From the NCBI RefSeq assembly GCF_012911865.1, contig NZ_JAAXYH010000001.1, positions 496,001 to 560,000 of the forward strand: a DNA stretch of 64,000 nt, written 5' to 3'. Within the stretch, counting starts at the first letter, position 1. Each line of letters begins with the position of its first letter. The notes beneath the pieces were generated by a model. It did no database searches, had not been told where the DNA came from, and saw only the letters and a program-made list of their open reading frames with translations. Shown here piece by piece: positions 8,188 through 17,500 of this stretch. Source of the stretch: Shewanella salipaludis (GTDB lineage: Bacteria > Pseudomonadota > Gammaproteobacteria > Enterobacterales > Shewanellaceae). The position numbers were made by a program, and so were the translations under genes.

Positions 8188-9855
8188 TTATTGCCGTGAG
8201 CCGACCCGGTTTGAGCTTGTTAAGCATGGGGCTTTCGGGCCGGAATGAAGTGACCATAGGCTATCCCGCGGGCCTTCCAAGCCGCGTTTCCTGGCGATTT
8301 TGGCGAAATAACCAAAGCATGAGGCGCAGACAAGAGCCACGAGATCGACCCCCAGGGTGCCCGGCGCAGTGGATGGCCACAGCCCTGAGTCAGGCAGCAA
8401 GATGGCCAGGAGTGTCAGCATGGGAATGGCCAGCGTGGACAAGGCGCACATATGCAACAAGTGGATTGCTGCCCGCGCCGGCCCAAGTAAAAATCCCCAG
8501 GCAATGGCGCCCAGGAACACGCTGTAATAAACGGCCATAGACACATGATTGATGTTGTCGACCCTGGCATATAACAGTTTTCCCGTCACCATAGTGACTG
8601 CGACCCCCGCCATAGATCCCAGGCAGACACCGACAGTGAGATTGGCCAGCACCCTGCAGGAGCGACTCTGGGTGGGAACCTCTGCCATGCCCATCTCCTT
8701 GGTGCGTTTCTTGCGCCTGGACTCGAGCCATAAGAGATTGCCCGAATAGAAGAGGAAGGCCCCGCCAAACCCGAGGACGAAATAGGCCCAGCGCACCCAA
8801 TCACCGCCGTAACTGCCGAAATGCAGGGCGAAGAAGCTGGCGACCAGGCGTCCCCACAGGCCGGCCTCCCCAGGTGAGAGGGTGCTGTTGAGTAGCTGGC
8901 CGCTGTAGGGGTGGATGAAGGCGTAATCGCTTATCGGGCCGCGCATCAGCCGGTCCGGGTTGAACAACGCCAGGCGCACCATAGGCTTTGGCCCCTGCAG
9001 TCCCATGTAAGCCATTTCCGTGACCTTGAATTCAGGCGCCAGGTCGTGGGCTGTCTCAAGCAAGCGACCGACAGGCAGCAATTGCTGTAACTCATAGGTC
9101 TTAGTTAGGCGTGGGGGGGCTTGGCGGCTGATCTGGGTATCATCATCCAAGATCTGCGCTAAGCCGGCGTAGATCTGGTCGTGAAACGCGAACACTATCA
9201 CGGTCAGGCTGATGACCAGATGAAAGGGCAAAGCTGTGATGCCGGCAATATTATGGGCATCCAGCCAGAAACGCCGTTCTCCCTTTTGACGCCGCAGGGC
9301 AAACCAGGTTTTAACCAGACTCGGCAGCAGAACTATGACCCCTGAAACCAGCGCCAGAAAGTAGAGCACGGCCGCAACCCCAAGGACATAAATGCCTATA
9401 TGTTCGTGGCCCAGGGTGCCGGGAATGCCTGCCGTTCTATGCAGATAATCGACGAGCTCGGCCACCACAGAGGGCAACACCTGGAGAGTCTGCTGCTGTC
9501 CGTTTTCATCCAGTGTGCCCTGCCATAGGCGTGCATCCAAATGCAGCTCACGCCCCAGGTCAGTGGCAAACCATTGGATGGGTGAGTGTGACGTCGCAGC
9601 GTCTTGCAAATACAAGCTAAAGCCGGCTTTGGCACTCTCATGTTGGTCAAGCACTTGGCCGACCAGTTGATCCAACTGAGCTGTCGGGATCTGTGGCAGC
9701 ACTTGCCCGGGTGGTGTTAACCAGCTATCCAACTGGGGCTTGAACAGGGTCAGGGAGCCGGCATAAAAACCGATAAACAAGACCAGGGACGTCACTATTC
9801 CAGTCCAAATATGCATGGACTGATATATCCGCATCACATCGCTTCTAATTTTCAT
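8188..9855 (-). CDS. PepSY-TM membrane protein, probable ferric-siderophore reductase
   Basis: A 555-residue inner-membrane protein. The N-terminus RIYQSMHIWTGIVTSLVLFI is the start of PepSY-associated TM proteins. Further helices lie near residues 160-190 and 235-260, and conserved histidines (HRTAG, HEHIG, DAHNIAG, LHFGSYGG) suit haem or metal coordination. Four or more extra helices fill the C-terminal 180 residues. Characterised relatives such as FpvG and FoxB of Pseudomonas reduce ferric siderophores at the inner membrane. Start ATG 9855 is preceded by AAGG twelve bases upstream; a longer frame to 9993 overlaps DUF3649. It lies between the TonB receptor and entC with no ABC importer nearby, which supports periplasmic iron release. 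The reductase role is inferred. Confidence 0.75.
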   Translation of the reverse strand: MKIRSDVMRIYQSMHIWTGIVTSLVLFIGFYAGSLTLFKPQLDSWLTPPGQVLPQIPTAQLDQLVGQVLDQHESAKAGFSLYLQDAATSHSPIQWFATDLGRELHLDARLWQGTLDENGQQQTLQVLPSVVAELVDYLHRTAGIPGTLGHEHIGIYVLGVAAVLYFLALVSGVIVLLPSLVKTWFALRRQKGERRFWLDAHNIAGITALPFHLVISLTVIVFAFHDQIYAGLAQILDDDTQISRQAPPRLTKTYELQQLLPVGRLLETAHDLAPEFKVTEMAYMGLQGPKPMVRLALFNPDRLMRGPISDYAFIHPYSGQLLNSTLSPGEAGLWGRLVASFFALHFGSYGGDWVRWAYFVLGFGGAFLFYSGNLLWLESRRKKRTKEMGMAEVPTQSRSCRVLANLTVGVCLGSMAGVAVTMVTGKLLYARVDNINHVSMAVYYSVFLGAIAWGFLLGPARAAIHLLHMCALSTLAIPMLTLLAILLPDSGLWPSTAPGTLGVDLVALVCASCFGYFAKIARKRGLEGPRDSLWSLHSGPKAPCLTSSNRVGSRQ

Positions 9856-9860
9856 CCGGC

Positions 9861-10145
9861 TTACCTTAATACCATGAGGAGTAGGCTGTAACTCAGCAGG
9901 TTCAGTCCCGTCAACCAGCTCATGGCACTGAGTCCGGAACGGAATAGATAGCTGAAGCTGAAAATAAACATCCAGATAGGCGCGACCATCCACATGTTGA
10001 ATTGCACCTTGCTCTGTCCGTCCATGCCGCCGGGTGTGATGGCAGTCAAGAGGCTGCTCAGCGCCAGCGCCAGGCTAAAACCCAAGACGCCGCCGATCAG
10101 GCTCTTGCTCCACCAATCCGCTTGGATTTTCTGCTTGCTATTCAT
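9861..10145 (-). CDS. DUF3649-type small iron-uptake membrane protein
   Basis: A 94-residue protein with three hydrophobic segments (about residues 17-37, 50-68, 74-92). It resembles the small DUF3649 proteins that accompany PepSY and DUF3325 genes beside TonB siderophore receptors. The exact function is unknown. A strong GGAGG site lies eleven bases before ATG 10145. It overlaps the end of the DUF3325 gene by eight bases and ends five bases before the PepSY start, so the three are one translational unit. Confidence 0.65.
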   Translation of the reverse strand: MNSKQKIQADWWSKSLIGGVLGFSLALALSSLLTAITPGGMDGQSKVQFNMWMVAPIWMFIFSFSYLFRSGLSAMSWLTGLNLLSYSLLLMVLR

Positions 10146-10410
10146 CTCTTGCCGACCTCCTTGGCGCCCGGAGTAAGGCTAAAAAAGGGAAAATGCCAAA
10201 GAACAGCATCAGAGACACAGTCCAGGTCATCAGCGCGGGGGCGAGACTGAAAATGCTCAGCCAACCCAATAATGCCAATAGCGTCAGGCCGTAACCCAGC
10301 CAGCACCAATACCTGGACGCCAACTTCTTGTTTAACCATCCCTGATTCTTATGGCTGAGGTAAACCAAGCTACAGCCGCCACCCAGCAGTATTAACAATA
10401 AGGCTTGCAC
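10138..10410 (-). CDS. DUF3325-type small iron-uptake membrane protein
   Basis: A 90-residue protein with three helices (about residues 2-20, 35-52, 58-80). Small size, a KNQGWLNKK loop and position between a TonB receptor and DUF3649/PepSY fit the DUF3325 family. It starts with GTG at 10410, supported by AAGGA seven bases upstream. It lies 121 bases after the receptor gene and overlaps DUF3649. The role in siderophore uptake is inferred from conserved company only. Confidence 0.65.
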   Translation of the reverse strand: MQALLLILLGGGCSLVYLSHKNQGWLNKKLASRYWCWLGYGLTLLALLGWLSIFSLAPALMTWTVSLMLFFGIFPFLALLRAPRRSARDE

Positions 10411-10531
10411 TGTTTATCCTTACCGCCTTCGACACAGGCCCGTGTTCTGTCGGTGTCAAAGGCATACATTCAGATTGAAAATAAAGGCGACAAGCTTGCC
10501 GCCTCTACCTGTGTCACATCGCGACTCACGC

Positions 10532-12472
10532 CTAGAAGCTATAGCTGGCACCGACGAACAAGGCCCTTCCCTGCAGTATCATGTCCGATGTCGGCTCATC
10601 CAATACCGGCTGCTCGTCGGTGAGGTTGGTCAGGCCCAACTTTAATTTAAGGGCGGAGGTAACGAAGTAATTGCCACCCAGATCTATGCGGCTGTAACCC
10701 GACAACTCCTGTCCCCTATTGCCGAGATGCTCGCCGTAGTAATTCAGCTGGGCATACAGATTAAGATCGTCTATGACTTGCCAATCGAACTTGGCATTCA
10801 CAGTGTTCTCCGGGCGATAACTCAGGGATTTACCTTGGGTATTCTGGGTGTCCAGATAGGTGTAATTCATTGCAAACGAAACGTCGTCCGTCACTTGGAT
10901 ACTCGCGGTCGCTTCCACACCTTTGATGGTGACATCGGCTTCGTTGAAGTATCTACGTACTGGGCTGGTGCCATCCCAGCTCTCGACTGTGATCAGATTC
11001 TCCACCTTGTTGTGGAATACTGTGACTGACGCCGACCACAGGTCCTTATTGACCAGCAGTGCCAATTCGGTACTGACGCTGGTTTCTTCCTGCAGATCCG
11101 GGTTGCCCGAGATGCTGCAGGCGCCCTTACAGCTGACAGAATGAAACTCGGGTGAGGATTCGAAGAGGCTGGGGGCCCGAAATGCGGTGCCAACGCCGCC
11201 TTTGAGCACTATGTCATCATTCAGTGAATAGGATAGGTAGAGTCTCGGGCTGACATGGGTGCCGTAACTGCCACTGTCCTCGCCCCGCACCCCCAGGGTG
11301 GCGATTAAGCTGTCACTCAGGCCGATCTCATCCTGAATAAACAAGGAGGCGAGGCTCTGACTGTCTCCGCCACTGACGGGATACTGGACAGGGTCGTTGA
11401 CTTGCGTCTTCAGGTATTCGCCACCCAAGGTGATATTGTTGTAGCCGTAGTCCAGGAAAACCGTGCCTCTCAGGGTGGTGTTGATCTCTTCAAGATCCCG
11501 GCCCAAGGGCGGCTGCAGGTTATAGCGGGAGTTGTAGTCATAGATATCGGCACTAGACAGATTCGCCAGCAATTGGGTCTTGCCCCACTGCCAGTTGCCG
11601 TTATGGGTCAGGCCGACAGTGATCCTGTCGATGGACTGCTCCCTATAGGCGCCATAGGTCGTCAGGGGCACATCGTCTCGATCGCTGGCCAAATCCAGCT
11701 CCAGGGACTGGCTGTCATCGATTTGCCAGCTCAGGGTGGAGGCAAATTTCAAGGTTTCCCGCCCTTCTATGGTGTCAAACTTGGGGGTCACCTCCCGGTT
11801 TACCCAAATGTCCTGATCGGCTTTCTCGGCGCTGAATACCAGGCCCAGATTGTCCGTTAACTTGCCTGTGGTATAGAGGCTGGCACGATATCTATCACCG
11901 CCCGTGCCCTTATCCATGAAGCTGGCATCCAGGCTCAAGGTCGACTCCCAATCGTCCTGAGGCCTGCGGGTGATGATGTTGATGACCCCTCCCACGGCAT
12001 CCGAGCCATACAGGGCCGACATGGGACCGCGAATGACTTCAACATGATCGATCAACTCCAAGGGGATCGAGGTCGTATCGAAGTTACCGGCACGCCAGAG
12101 CCCATTGCTGGAAGACACGCGCTTGCCATTGACCAGCATGAGCACATAATTTTCATCCAAACCACGCAAATTGATGCCGTTACGCCCCCCAGCCCAGCTG
12201 GAGATGCTCACGCCAGGCAAGGTTTTAAGTACGTCACCTAAATCTTTGATGGGGTACTGAGTCACTTCTTCGGCTGTGATAATAGAAATGGATGCAGGCG
12301 CGGTGGCTAACAAATGCTCGCTTCCCGTCGCAGTCACCACCATTCTGTCCATTTCAGCCTGCTCGGCCGCGACGCCGTAACCTGTCATCAGCAAACCCAG
12401 GATGCCAGCCAGCGCACCTGGCTTGAAACGACGCAATTCAGTCGCTGCTGCCGCGGGTAAATAATCCTTCAT
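10532..12472 (-). CDS. TonB-dependent catecholate siderophore receptor (FepA/CirA type)
   Basis: A 646-residue outer-membrane receptor. A signal peptide occupies roughly the first 35 residues. The TonB-box region is MDRMVVTATGSEH. The plug domain (to about residue 180) contains the LRGLDENYVLMLVNGKRVS block and VEVIRGPMSALYGSDAVGGVINI. A 22-strand barrel follows and ends in the canonical terminal aromatic (GASYSF). I choose ATG 12472, with GAGGGGAG upstream, over a longer frame at 12532. The Fur box at 12551-12565 sits about 80 bases upstream. It should import the ferric form of the siderophore made by the neighbouring genes. Confidence 0.92.
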   Translation of the reverse strand: MKDYLPAAAATELRRFKPGALAGILGLLMTGYGVAAEQAEMDRMVVTATGSEHLLATAPASISIITAEEVTQYPIKDLGDVLKTLPGVSISSWAGGRNGINLRGLDENYVLMLVNGKRVSSSNGLWRAGNFDTTSIPLELIDHVEVIRGPMSALYGSDAVGGVINIITRRPQDDWESTLSLDASFMDKGTGGDRYRASLYTTGKLTDNLGLVFSAEKADQDIWVNREVTPKFDTIEGRETLKFASTLSWQIDDSQSLELDLASDRDDVPLTTYGAYREQSIDRITVGLTHNGNWQWGKTQLLANLSSADIYDYNSRYNLQPPLGRDLEEINTTLRGTVFLDYGYNNITLGGEYLKTQVNDPVQYPVSGGDSQSLASLFIQDEIGLSDSLIATLGVRGEDSGSYGTHVSPRLYLSYSLNDDIVLKGGVGTAFRAPSLFESSPEFHSVSCKGACSISGNPDLQEETSVSTELALLVNKDLWSASVTVFHNKVENLITVESWDGTSPVRRYFNEADVTIKGVEATASIQVTDDVSFAMNYTYLDTQNTQGKSLSYRPENTVNAKFDWQVIDDLNLYAQLNYYGEHLGNRGQELSGYSRIDLGGNYFVTSALKLKLGLTNLTDEQPVLDEPTSDMILQGRALFVGASYSF

Positions 12473-12550
12473 CAAACTCCCCTCTAACGAAATGCAATAT
12501 AAATCAAAGTGTATTAAGCAATCTTGTTCCAAAAAACGAATAAATAATAA

Positions 12551-12565
12551 TGGGAATGATTATCA
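12551..12565. promoter_or_regulatory. Fur box in the divergent receptor/fes promoter region
   Basis: On the minus strand the 15-mer is TGATAATCATTCCCA, matching the 7-1-7 Fur consensus TGATAAT-N-ATTATCA at 12 of 14 positions. It lies between the divergent TonB receptor and esterase genes and could repress both arms under iron sufficiency. Confidence 0.8.
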
Positions 12566-12759
12566 ATTGCAATCTTATTTGTACCGGGTTATCTTGTTGC
12601 TACTTCGACAAGAACCCAGGTGACATCTGTGCACTCTGCTGGCGCAGCTGCTGAGGTGAAGGGCTGACAAGATTCAATGTTCAGCCAAAACAGATACAGA
12701 TTTGCATTGGATATAACAGGATTGAGGCATTCATACCCAGGAGAGCTATGGGGTGAAAC

Positions 12760-14133
12760 ATGTATGCCCTAGGGACAGCATCAATGGCCAGCGATTACAT
12801 GGATAAGTTACCCGGGATAAGCCGGCACCCGACAGGCTCGGCCGAGATAGGCAGCCAGGACTGGTGGTCTGGCATCGAAGAAGCAGGCACGCCCGTCTGT
12901 GTAGAGCATCCCGACGCGCCAGAGTCAGTCACGCTGCATTTTCTCTGGCGGGATCCCCATGGGCTTGCGGCGCAATCCCCTATCGTGGCCGTTTACCTGG
13001 ATATCAACTGCGTAACGGATCACCACAGCTTCTCGCCCCAGTCTCTCAACCGGGTTGTCAATACAGATGTATGGCATTGGCAATGCCGCTTGGATGCCGA
13101 CTGGCGTGGCAGTTACTGTTACCTCGCCATTACGCGAGACCAGTTGCCGCCCTCCCCGGACGCAGATCCATTACGACGTCAAGCACAGCAAAGAGCCTGG
13201 TGGCGTTCGCTTCTGCCGCATAAGCGTGCCGATCCCCTCAATCTCGCTGGCCCCAAGCTGGGAAGCTGGCGGGAACAATTGTCGGCCATACACCTCAAGG
13301 CCGCGCCGGCGCAGACGGCTTGGCAGGCCTTGGATAATGGGCCTGCCAGCCAGGGCTTGGCCAAGTTGGCTCAGGGGAAACGGCAGTTATTCACCTGGCA
13401 TAGTGCCATCTTGGGCACAGAGCGGCCGGTCTGGTTATATGAACCCCAGGGCGGCATAGATGCTCAGGCGCCGCAGCAGCGCCCTCTCGTGCTCTTGCTC
13501 GACGGTGAGGTGTGGGCCCAGTCCATGCCGATTTTCTCCGCCCTGGATCATGAGACCAGGCAAGGCCTGCCCGCTGCCGTTTATGTGTTGATCGATTCAC
13601 TCGGCCCGCAAAACCGCGCTCGGGAGCTGCCCTGTCATGCGCCATTCTGGTTGGCGGTGCAGCAGGAGCTGATGCCACAAATTCACCGCCTCGCCCCCCA
13701 CTCGCGTCTGCCACAGAAGACACTCCTGGTCGGCCAGAGTTATGGCGGGCTAAGCGCCCTGTTCGCCGGCCTGCACTGGCCGCAGCGCTTTGGCTGCGTG
13801 CTCAGCCAGTCGGGTTCTTTCTGGTGGCCCCATGCCGCGGCGCTGTCGCATCCGGCCGCTTCCCCAACTGCCGCCGGCAACATTCCCAGGCGCGGCTGGC
13901 TGACAGAGCAATTGGCGGAACGGCGCCTACCCGAGTCCCGCATCCGGATCTTCATGGAGGCCGGCAGCCGGGAAACCGCCATACGCAGCGCCAACCAGGA
14001 GCTGTATCACACCCTGAAACAGGCCGGGCACGAGGTGACTTACCGTGTCTATAAGGGGGGCCACGACAAGTTGTGTTGGCGTGGCGGTTTACTCCAGGGA
14101 TTACGGCATTTTCTGGCTCAGGACGTATTTTAA
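12760..14133 (+). CDS. fes: Ferric-catecholate esterase, Fes type
   Basis: A 457-residue esterase with the enterochelin-esterase N-terminal beta domain (about 30-200) and a C-terminal alpha/beta-hydrolase domain. The nucleophile elbow is GQSYGG, the conserved block is [16 protein letters not shown], and the catalytic histidine lies in [10 protein letters not shown]. Fes enzymes hydrolyse the serine (or threonine) ester bonds of tris-catecholate siderophores in the cytoplasm so that iron can be released. Its presence implies an ester-linked oligomeric product. Start ATG 12760 follows GGGGTGAA; ATG codons at 12784 and 12799 are alternatives. Confidence 0.92.
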   Translation: MYALGTASMASDYMDKLPGISRHPTGSAEIGSQDWWSGIEEAGTPVCVEHPDAPESVTLHFLWRDPHGLAAQSPIVAVYLDINCVTDHHSFSPQSLNRVVNTDVWHWQCRLDADWRGSYCYLAITRDQLPPSPDADPLRRQAQQRAWWRSLLPHKRADPLNLAGPKLGSWREQLSAIHLKAAPAQTAWQALDNGPASQGLAKLAQGKRQLFTWHSAILGTERPVWLYEPQGGIDAQAPQQRPLVLLLDGEVWAQSMPIFSALDHETRQGLPAAVYVLIDSLGPQNRARELPCHAPFWLAVQQELMPQIHRLAPHSRLPQKTLLVGQSYGGLSALFAGLHWPQRFGCVLSQSGSFWWPHAAALSHPAASPTAAGNIPRRGWLTEQLAERRLPESRIRIFMEAGSRETAIRSANQELYHTLKQAGHEVTYRVYKGGHDKLCWRGGLLQGLRHFLAQDVF

Positions 14134-14210
14134 ACACAGGAAGTTCCGGCGTCGAAAGACGCCTGAAAGCAATGAAACTAACACTAGCAACTCATTTAAC
14201 GGGAGAAATT

Positions 14211-14486
14211 ATGTTTGACTCAGAGATACAGGATTCTGGCTCGCCAACTGCGGATTTGCCAACCAGGGCTGTGGCAACGCCGAGCGTGGAAACAGGCAAA
14301 GACTCGAGTCAATACCTCAATCCATTCGATGATCCGGGTCACCTCTTTCTGGTGCTCATCAACGAAGAACAACAACTCAGCCTCTGGCCGGAGTTTGCCG
14401 CAGTGCCTGCGGGTTGGCGCCCCGTCTTCGGGCCTCAGGCGCGAAACCACTGCCTGGAGCAGATTGAGTCGGGGGCTTTTGCCTGA
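14211..14486 (+). CDS. MbtH-like protein
   Basis: A 91-residue protein. Residues about 36-91 are the MbtH domain, with [18 protein letters not shown], the NxExQxSLWP signature and [10 protein letters not shown]. MbtH proteins bind and activate NRPS adenylation domains, here almost certainly those of the adjacent NRPS. The domain is preceded by an unusual polar extension of about 35 residues, and the usual C-terminal tail after the last helix is missing. Start ATG 14211 has GGGAG six bases upstream. Between fes and this gene lies a GGCGTC-GAAA-GACGCC hairpin (14148-14163) without a T run. Confidence 0.88.
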   Translation: MFDSEIQDSGSPTADLPTRAVATPSVETGKDSSQYLNPFDDPGHLFLVLINEEQQLSLWPEFAAVPAGWRPVFGPQARNHCLEQIESGAFA

Positions 14487-14576
14487 CGCCTATGGGCTCA
14501 ACGAGGCTCCATGTCATGCCAACAGCCATGAAGGCTAAAAGTCGTTATCCGCAGCCCAGCTGCAACTCTCTAAAGG

Positions 14577-17500
14577 ATGAATATTGTGCAACAAACGTCT
14601 CCGGCACTCGCCCGTCAACCCATGCTCGAACTGCCCCTGGTCGGCCCACAGCTGGGCATTTGGCTGGCGGAGCAAATTTCCCCGGTTCAAAACCTCTTCT
14701 CAGTCGCCCAATATGTAGTGATCGAGGGCAGCATAGACATAGACTTGCTGCAGCGGGCGATACAAATCGGGCTGAGCGAGGCAGATACTGTCCACAGCCA
14801 ATACAGATTGGGCAGCGAGCGGCCGCTGCAGCTCATCCCGCCCTTGCCTGCCGCGGGGGACATAGGATTGCCAAGCCTGATCGATCTCTCCAATGAGGCC
14901 GAAGCCGAGGCACAGGCCCATGGGCTGATGGCACAGGACTTGGCCGAGGCCGGCAATGCCGCCGACAGTCGCCAACTGTACCGCCACCTGCTGATCAAAT
15001 TGCCCTCGGCCCATGGCGGGCCCCGCTGGTTTTGGTACCAGAGGTACCATCACCTGATGGTCGACGGGTTCAGCTTTAGCGCCCTGACCCAACGCATAGC
15101 GCAGCACTACACGGCGCTGAAACAAGGGCGCGCCCTAGCCGCGGCGGCATTGACCCCCTACGCCGCCGTGGTCGAGGAATACCAGGCCTATGCCGGCTCC
15201 GATAAGTATCAAAGCGATAAGCAATTCTGGCTGAATTACGCGGCAAACCTGGTGCAGCCCATCAGCCTGTCGAGAATGAGTGGCCCGGCAAAGCTTCAAA
15301 GCGGCAGAGTACTGCGGCAAGAGGCGCTCATCCCCTCGCTGGGCGCCTTGGTTGCCGGACTTGAGGATCCCCGAGTGTCCAAGGCGGATACGGCGATCGC
15401 TATCGTCTTGCTCTATCTCGGAAAAATGACCGGTCAGACCCAGATATCCTGCGGTTTTCCCTTCATGCGCCGCATGGGCTCGGTGGCCTTATCCTCGAGC
15501 GGCTGTGTCGTGAATGTCCTGCCCTTGCAAATAACCCTGGAGAGCGGCATGCGTCTGGCCGATGTGGTTCGGGCCCTCACCTGGGAGATCCGTAAACTCA
15601 GGAAACACCAAGGCTATGAGGCGGAACAGATCAAAAGGGATCTCGGCATTGTTGGCAGTCAAAGGGCCCTCTATGGCCCGAGCATCAACTGCAAGTTGTT
15701 CGACTATCGGCTTAACTTCGACACTCATACCGGCACTAGCCATCAGTTGGCCACAGGGCCTATAGAGGACATGGAGTTTGGCCTCTATCTGAACGCCGAT
15801 GAATTGAGGCTGGAGCTGGCCGCCAATGCCGACCGCTACCAACAAGCGGAATTGGCCTTGCACTGCGCGCGTTTACAGCATATTTGTGCCCAGTTACAGC
15901 AAGATCCACAACTGACCCTGGCCAGGCTCAGTGTGCTGAGTCCCGATGAGCTGGCGCAACTCCAGGCTTGGCAACAGGGCCCCAGGCGAGACAGCTCTGG
16001 GGATCCGGCAAGCGTATTGACGCTGCTAAGCCGGCAAGTCGCAGCAAGGGCCCAATGCCCGGCGTTGGTGTTTCAGGAACAGAGGTTCAGCTTCCAGGCA
16101 TTGTCTGAGCGTATCAACAGGCTCAGTCGTTTCTTGCTGGCACTCGGTGTCACCGACGGCAAGCTGGTGGCGACCGCACTGCCGCGCAGCGCCGAGTCTG
16201 TCATCGCCATCTTTGCCATCTTACAGACGGGGGCCGCCTACCTGCCGCTGGATTTGAGCCACCCGGATGAACGCCTGAAAATGATCTGTGACGATGCCAT
16301 GCCGGCCCTGGTGCTGACTCACAGCCAAGTGATCGCCAGGTTACCCGGGGATCTCAGGAGAGTCAGTCTCGATGAGCAGCACTTAATCCGGGCGTGCGCC
16401 GGCCTGTCGGCGGCCCCCATAGCGCCGGAGGAATTCGGTAGTGCCATAGAGAAACACCAGCTTGCCTATGTGTTCTACACCTCGGGCTCGACCGGCAAAC
16501 CCAAAGGCGTCAAGGTGCCCCATGGTGCCCTGGTGAATCTGATGATGGCCTTGCAGCAGGAGCATTACACTGCGGCACTGGCGGCGCATGAGGCCCGCAG
16601 CATGGCACAGGGCCTGGCCGCCGGGGCGGCACCAGCGCAGCTGAGGGTGGCACTGACGGGCTCATTCTCCTTCGATACCTCCTGGGACCCCTTGCTGCAG
16701 ATGTTGCTCGGCAATACCTTGTATCTGTTCGATGAGGACATAAAGCGTGATGTCTACGCCCTGCTCGAAGCCATAGACAGGCATAGAATCGACACCTTGG
16801 CGGTGGCACCCTCCTTGGCCACCCAGTTGATGGCGGCCGGCATGATGGAACGCGCTTGGCAGCCGCTGTTGCTCAATATCTGTGGCGAAGCCGTCTCGCC
16901 TGCCTTATGGCATAGCCTGCAACAGTATCCACAGCTGCATGCCTACAACATCTACGGCCCGACCGAGTTTACCGTCTATGCGACCAGCGCCAGAGTCAGC
17001 CCCGGGAATGCCATGCCCACCATAGGGCGTCCACTGGCCAATACCTGTGCCTATGTGCTCGACCATGAGTTGCAGACCGTCCCCATAGGCGTGACCGGCG
17101 AGCTGTACCTGGCAGGCGATAACATGAGCTTAGGTTACTTGAATCGCCCGGCTGGCAGCGCCAGTCGCTTCGTCGCCAATCCTTTCGTCAGCGGGCAGCG
17201 CATGTATCTGAGCGGCGATCTGGTGCGCTGGGATCCTCAGGGACATCTGGAGTTCATCGGCCGCAGTGACAACCAGGTCAAGATCCGCGGCTTTCGTATC
17301 GAGTTGGGTGAGGTCGAAGCGGCCTTGAGCGCCCTGGCGGCGGTAAAGGAAGTGGCGGTGATTGTGCAGCCCCATGCCCAAGGCCAGCGCCTGCTCGGCT
17401 ACTGCACCCTGAAGCCGCCCTTCAACGACCAAGACCCCACACTCGTCCAGCAAAGCTTGATGGCACAGCTCTCGGAGCGCTTACCCGACTATATGCTGCC

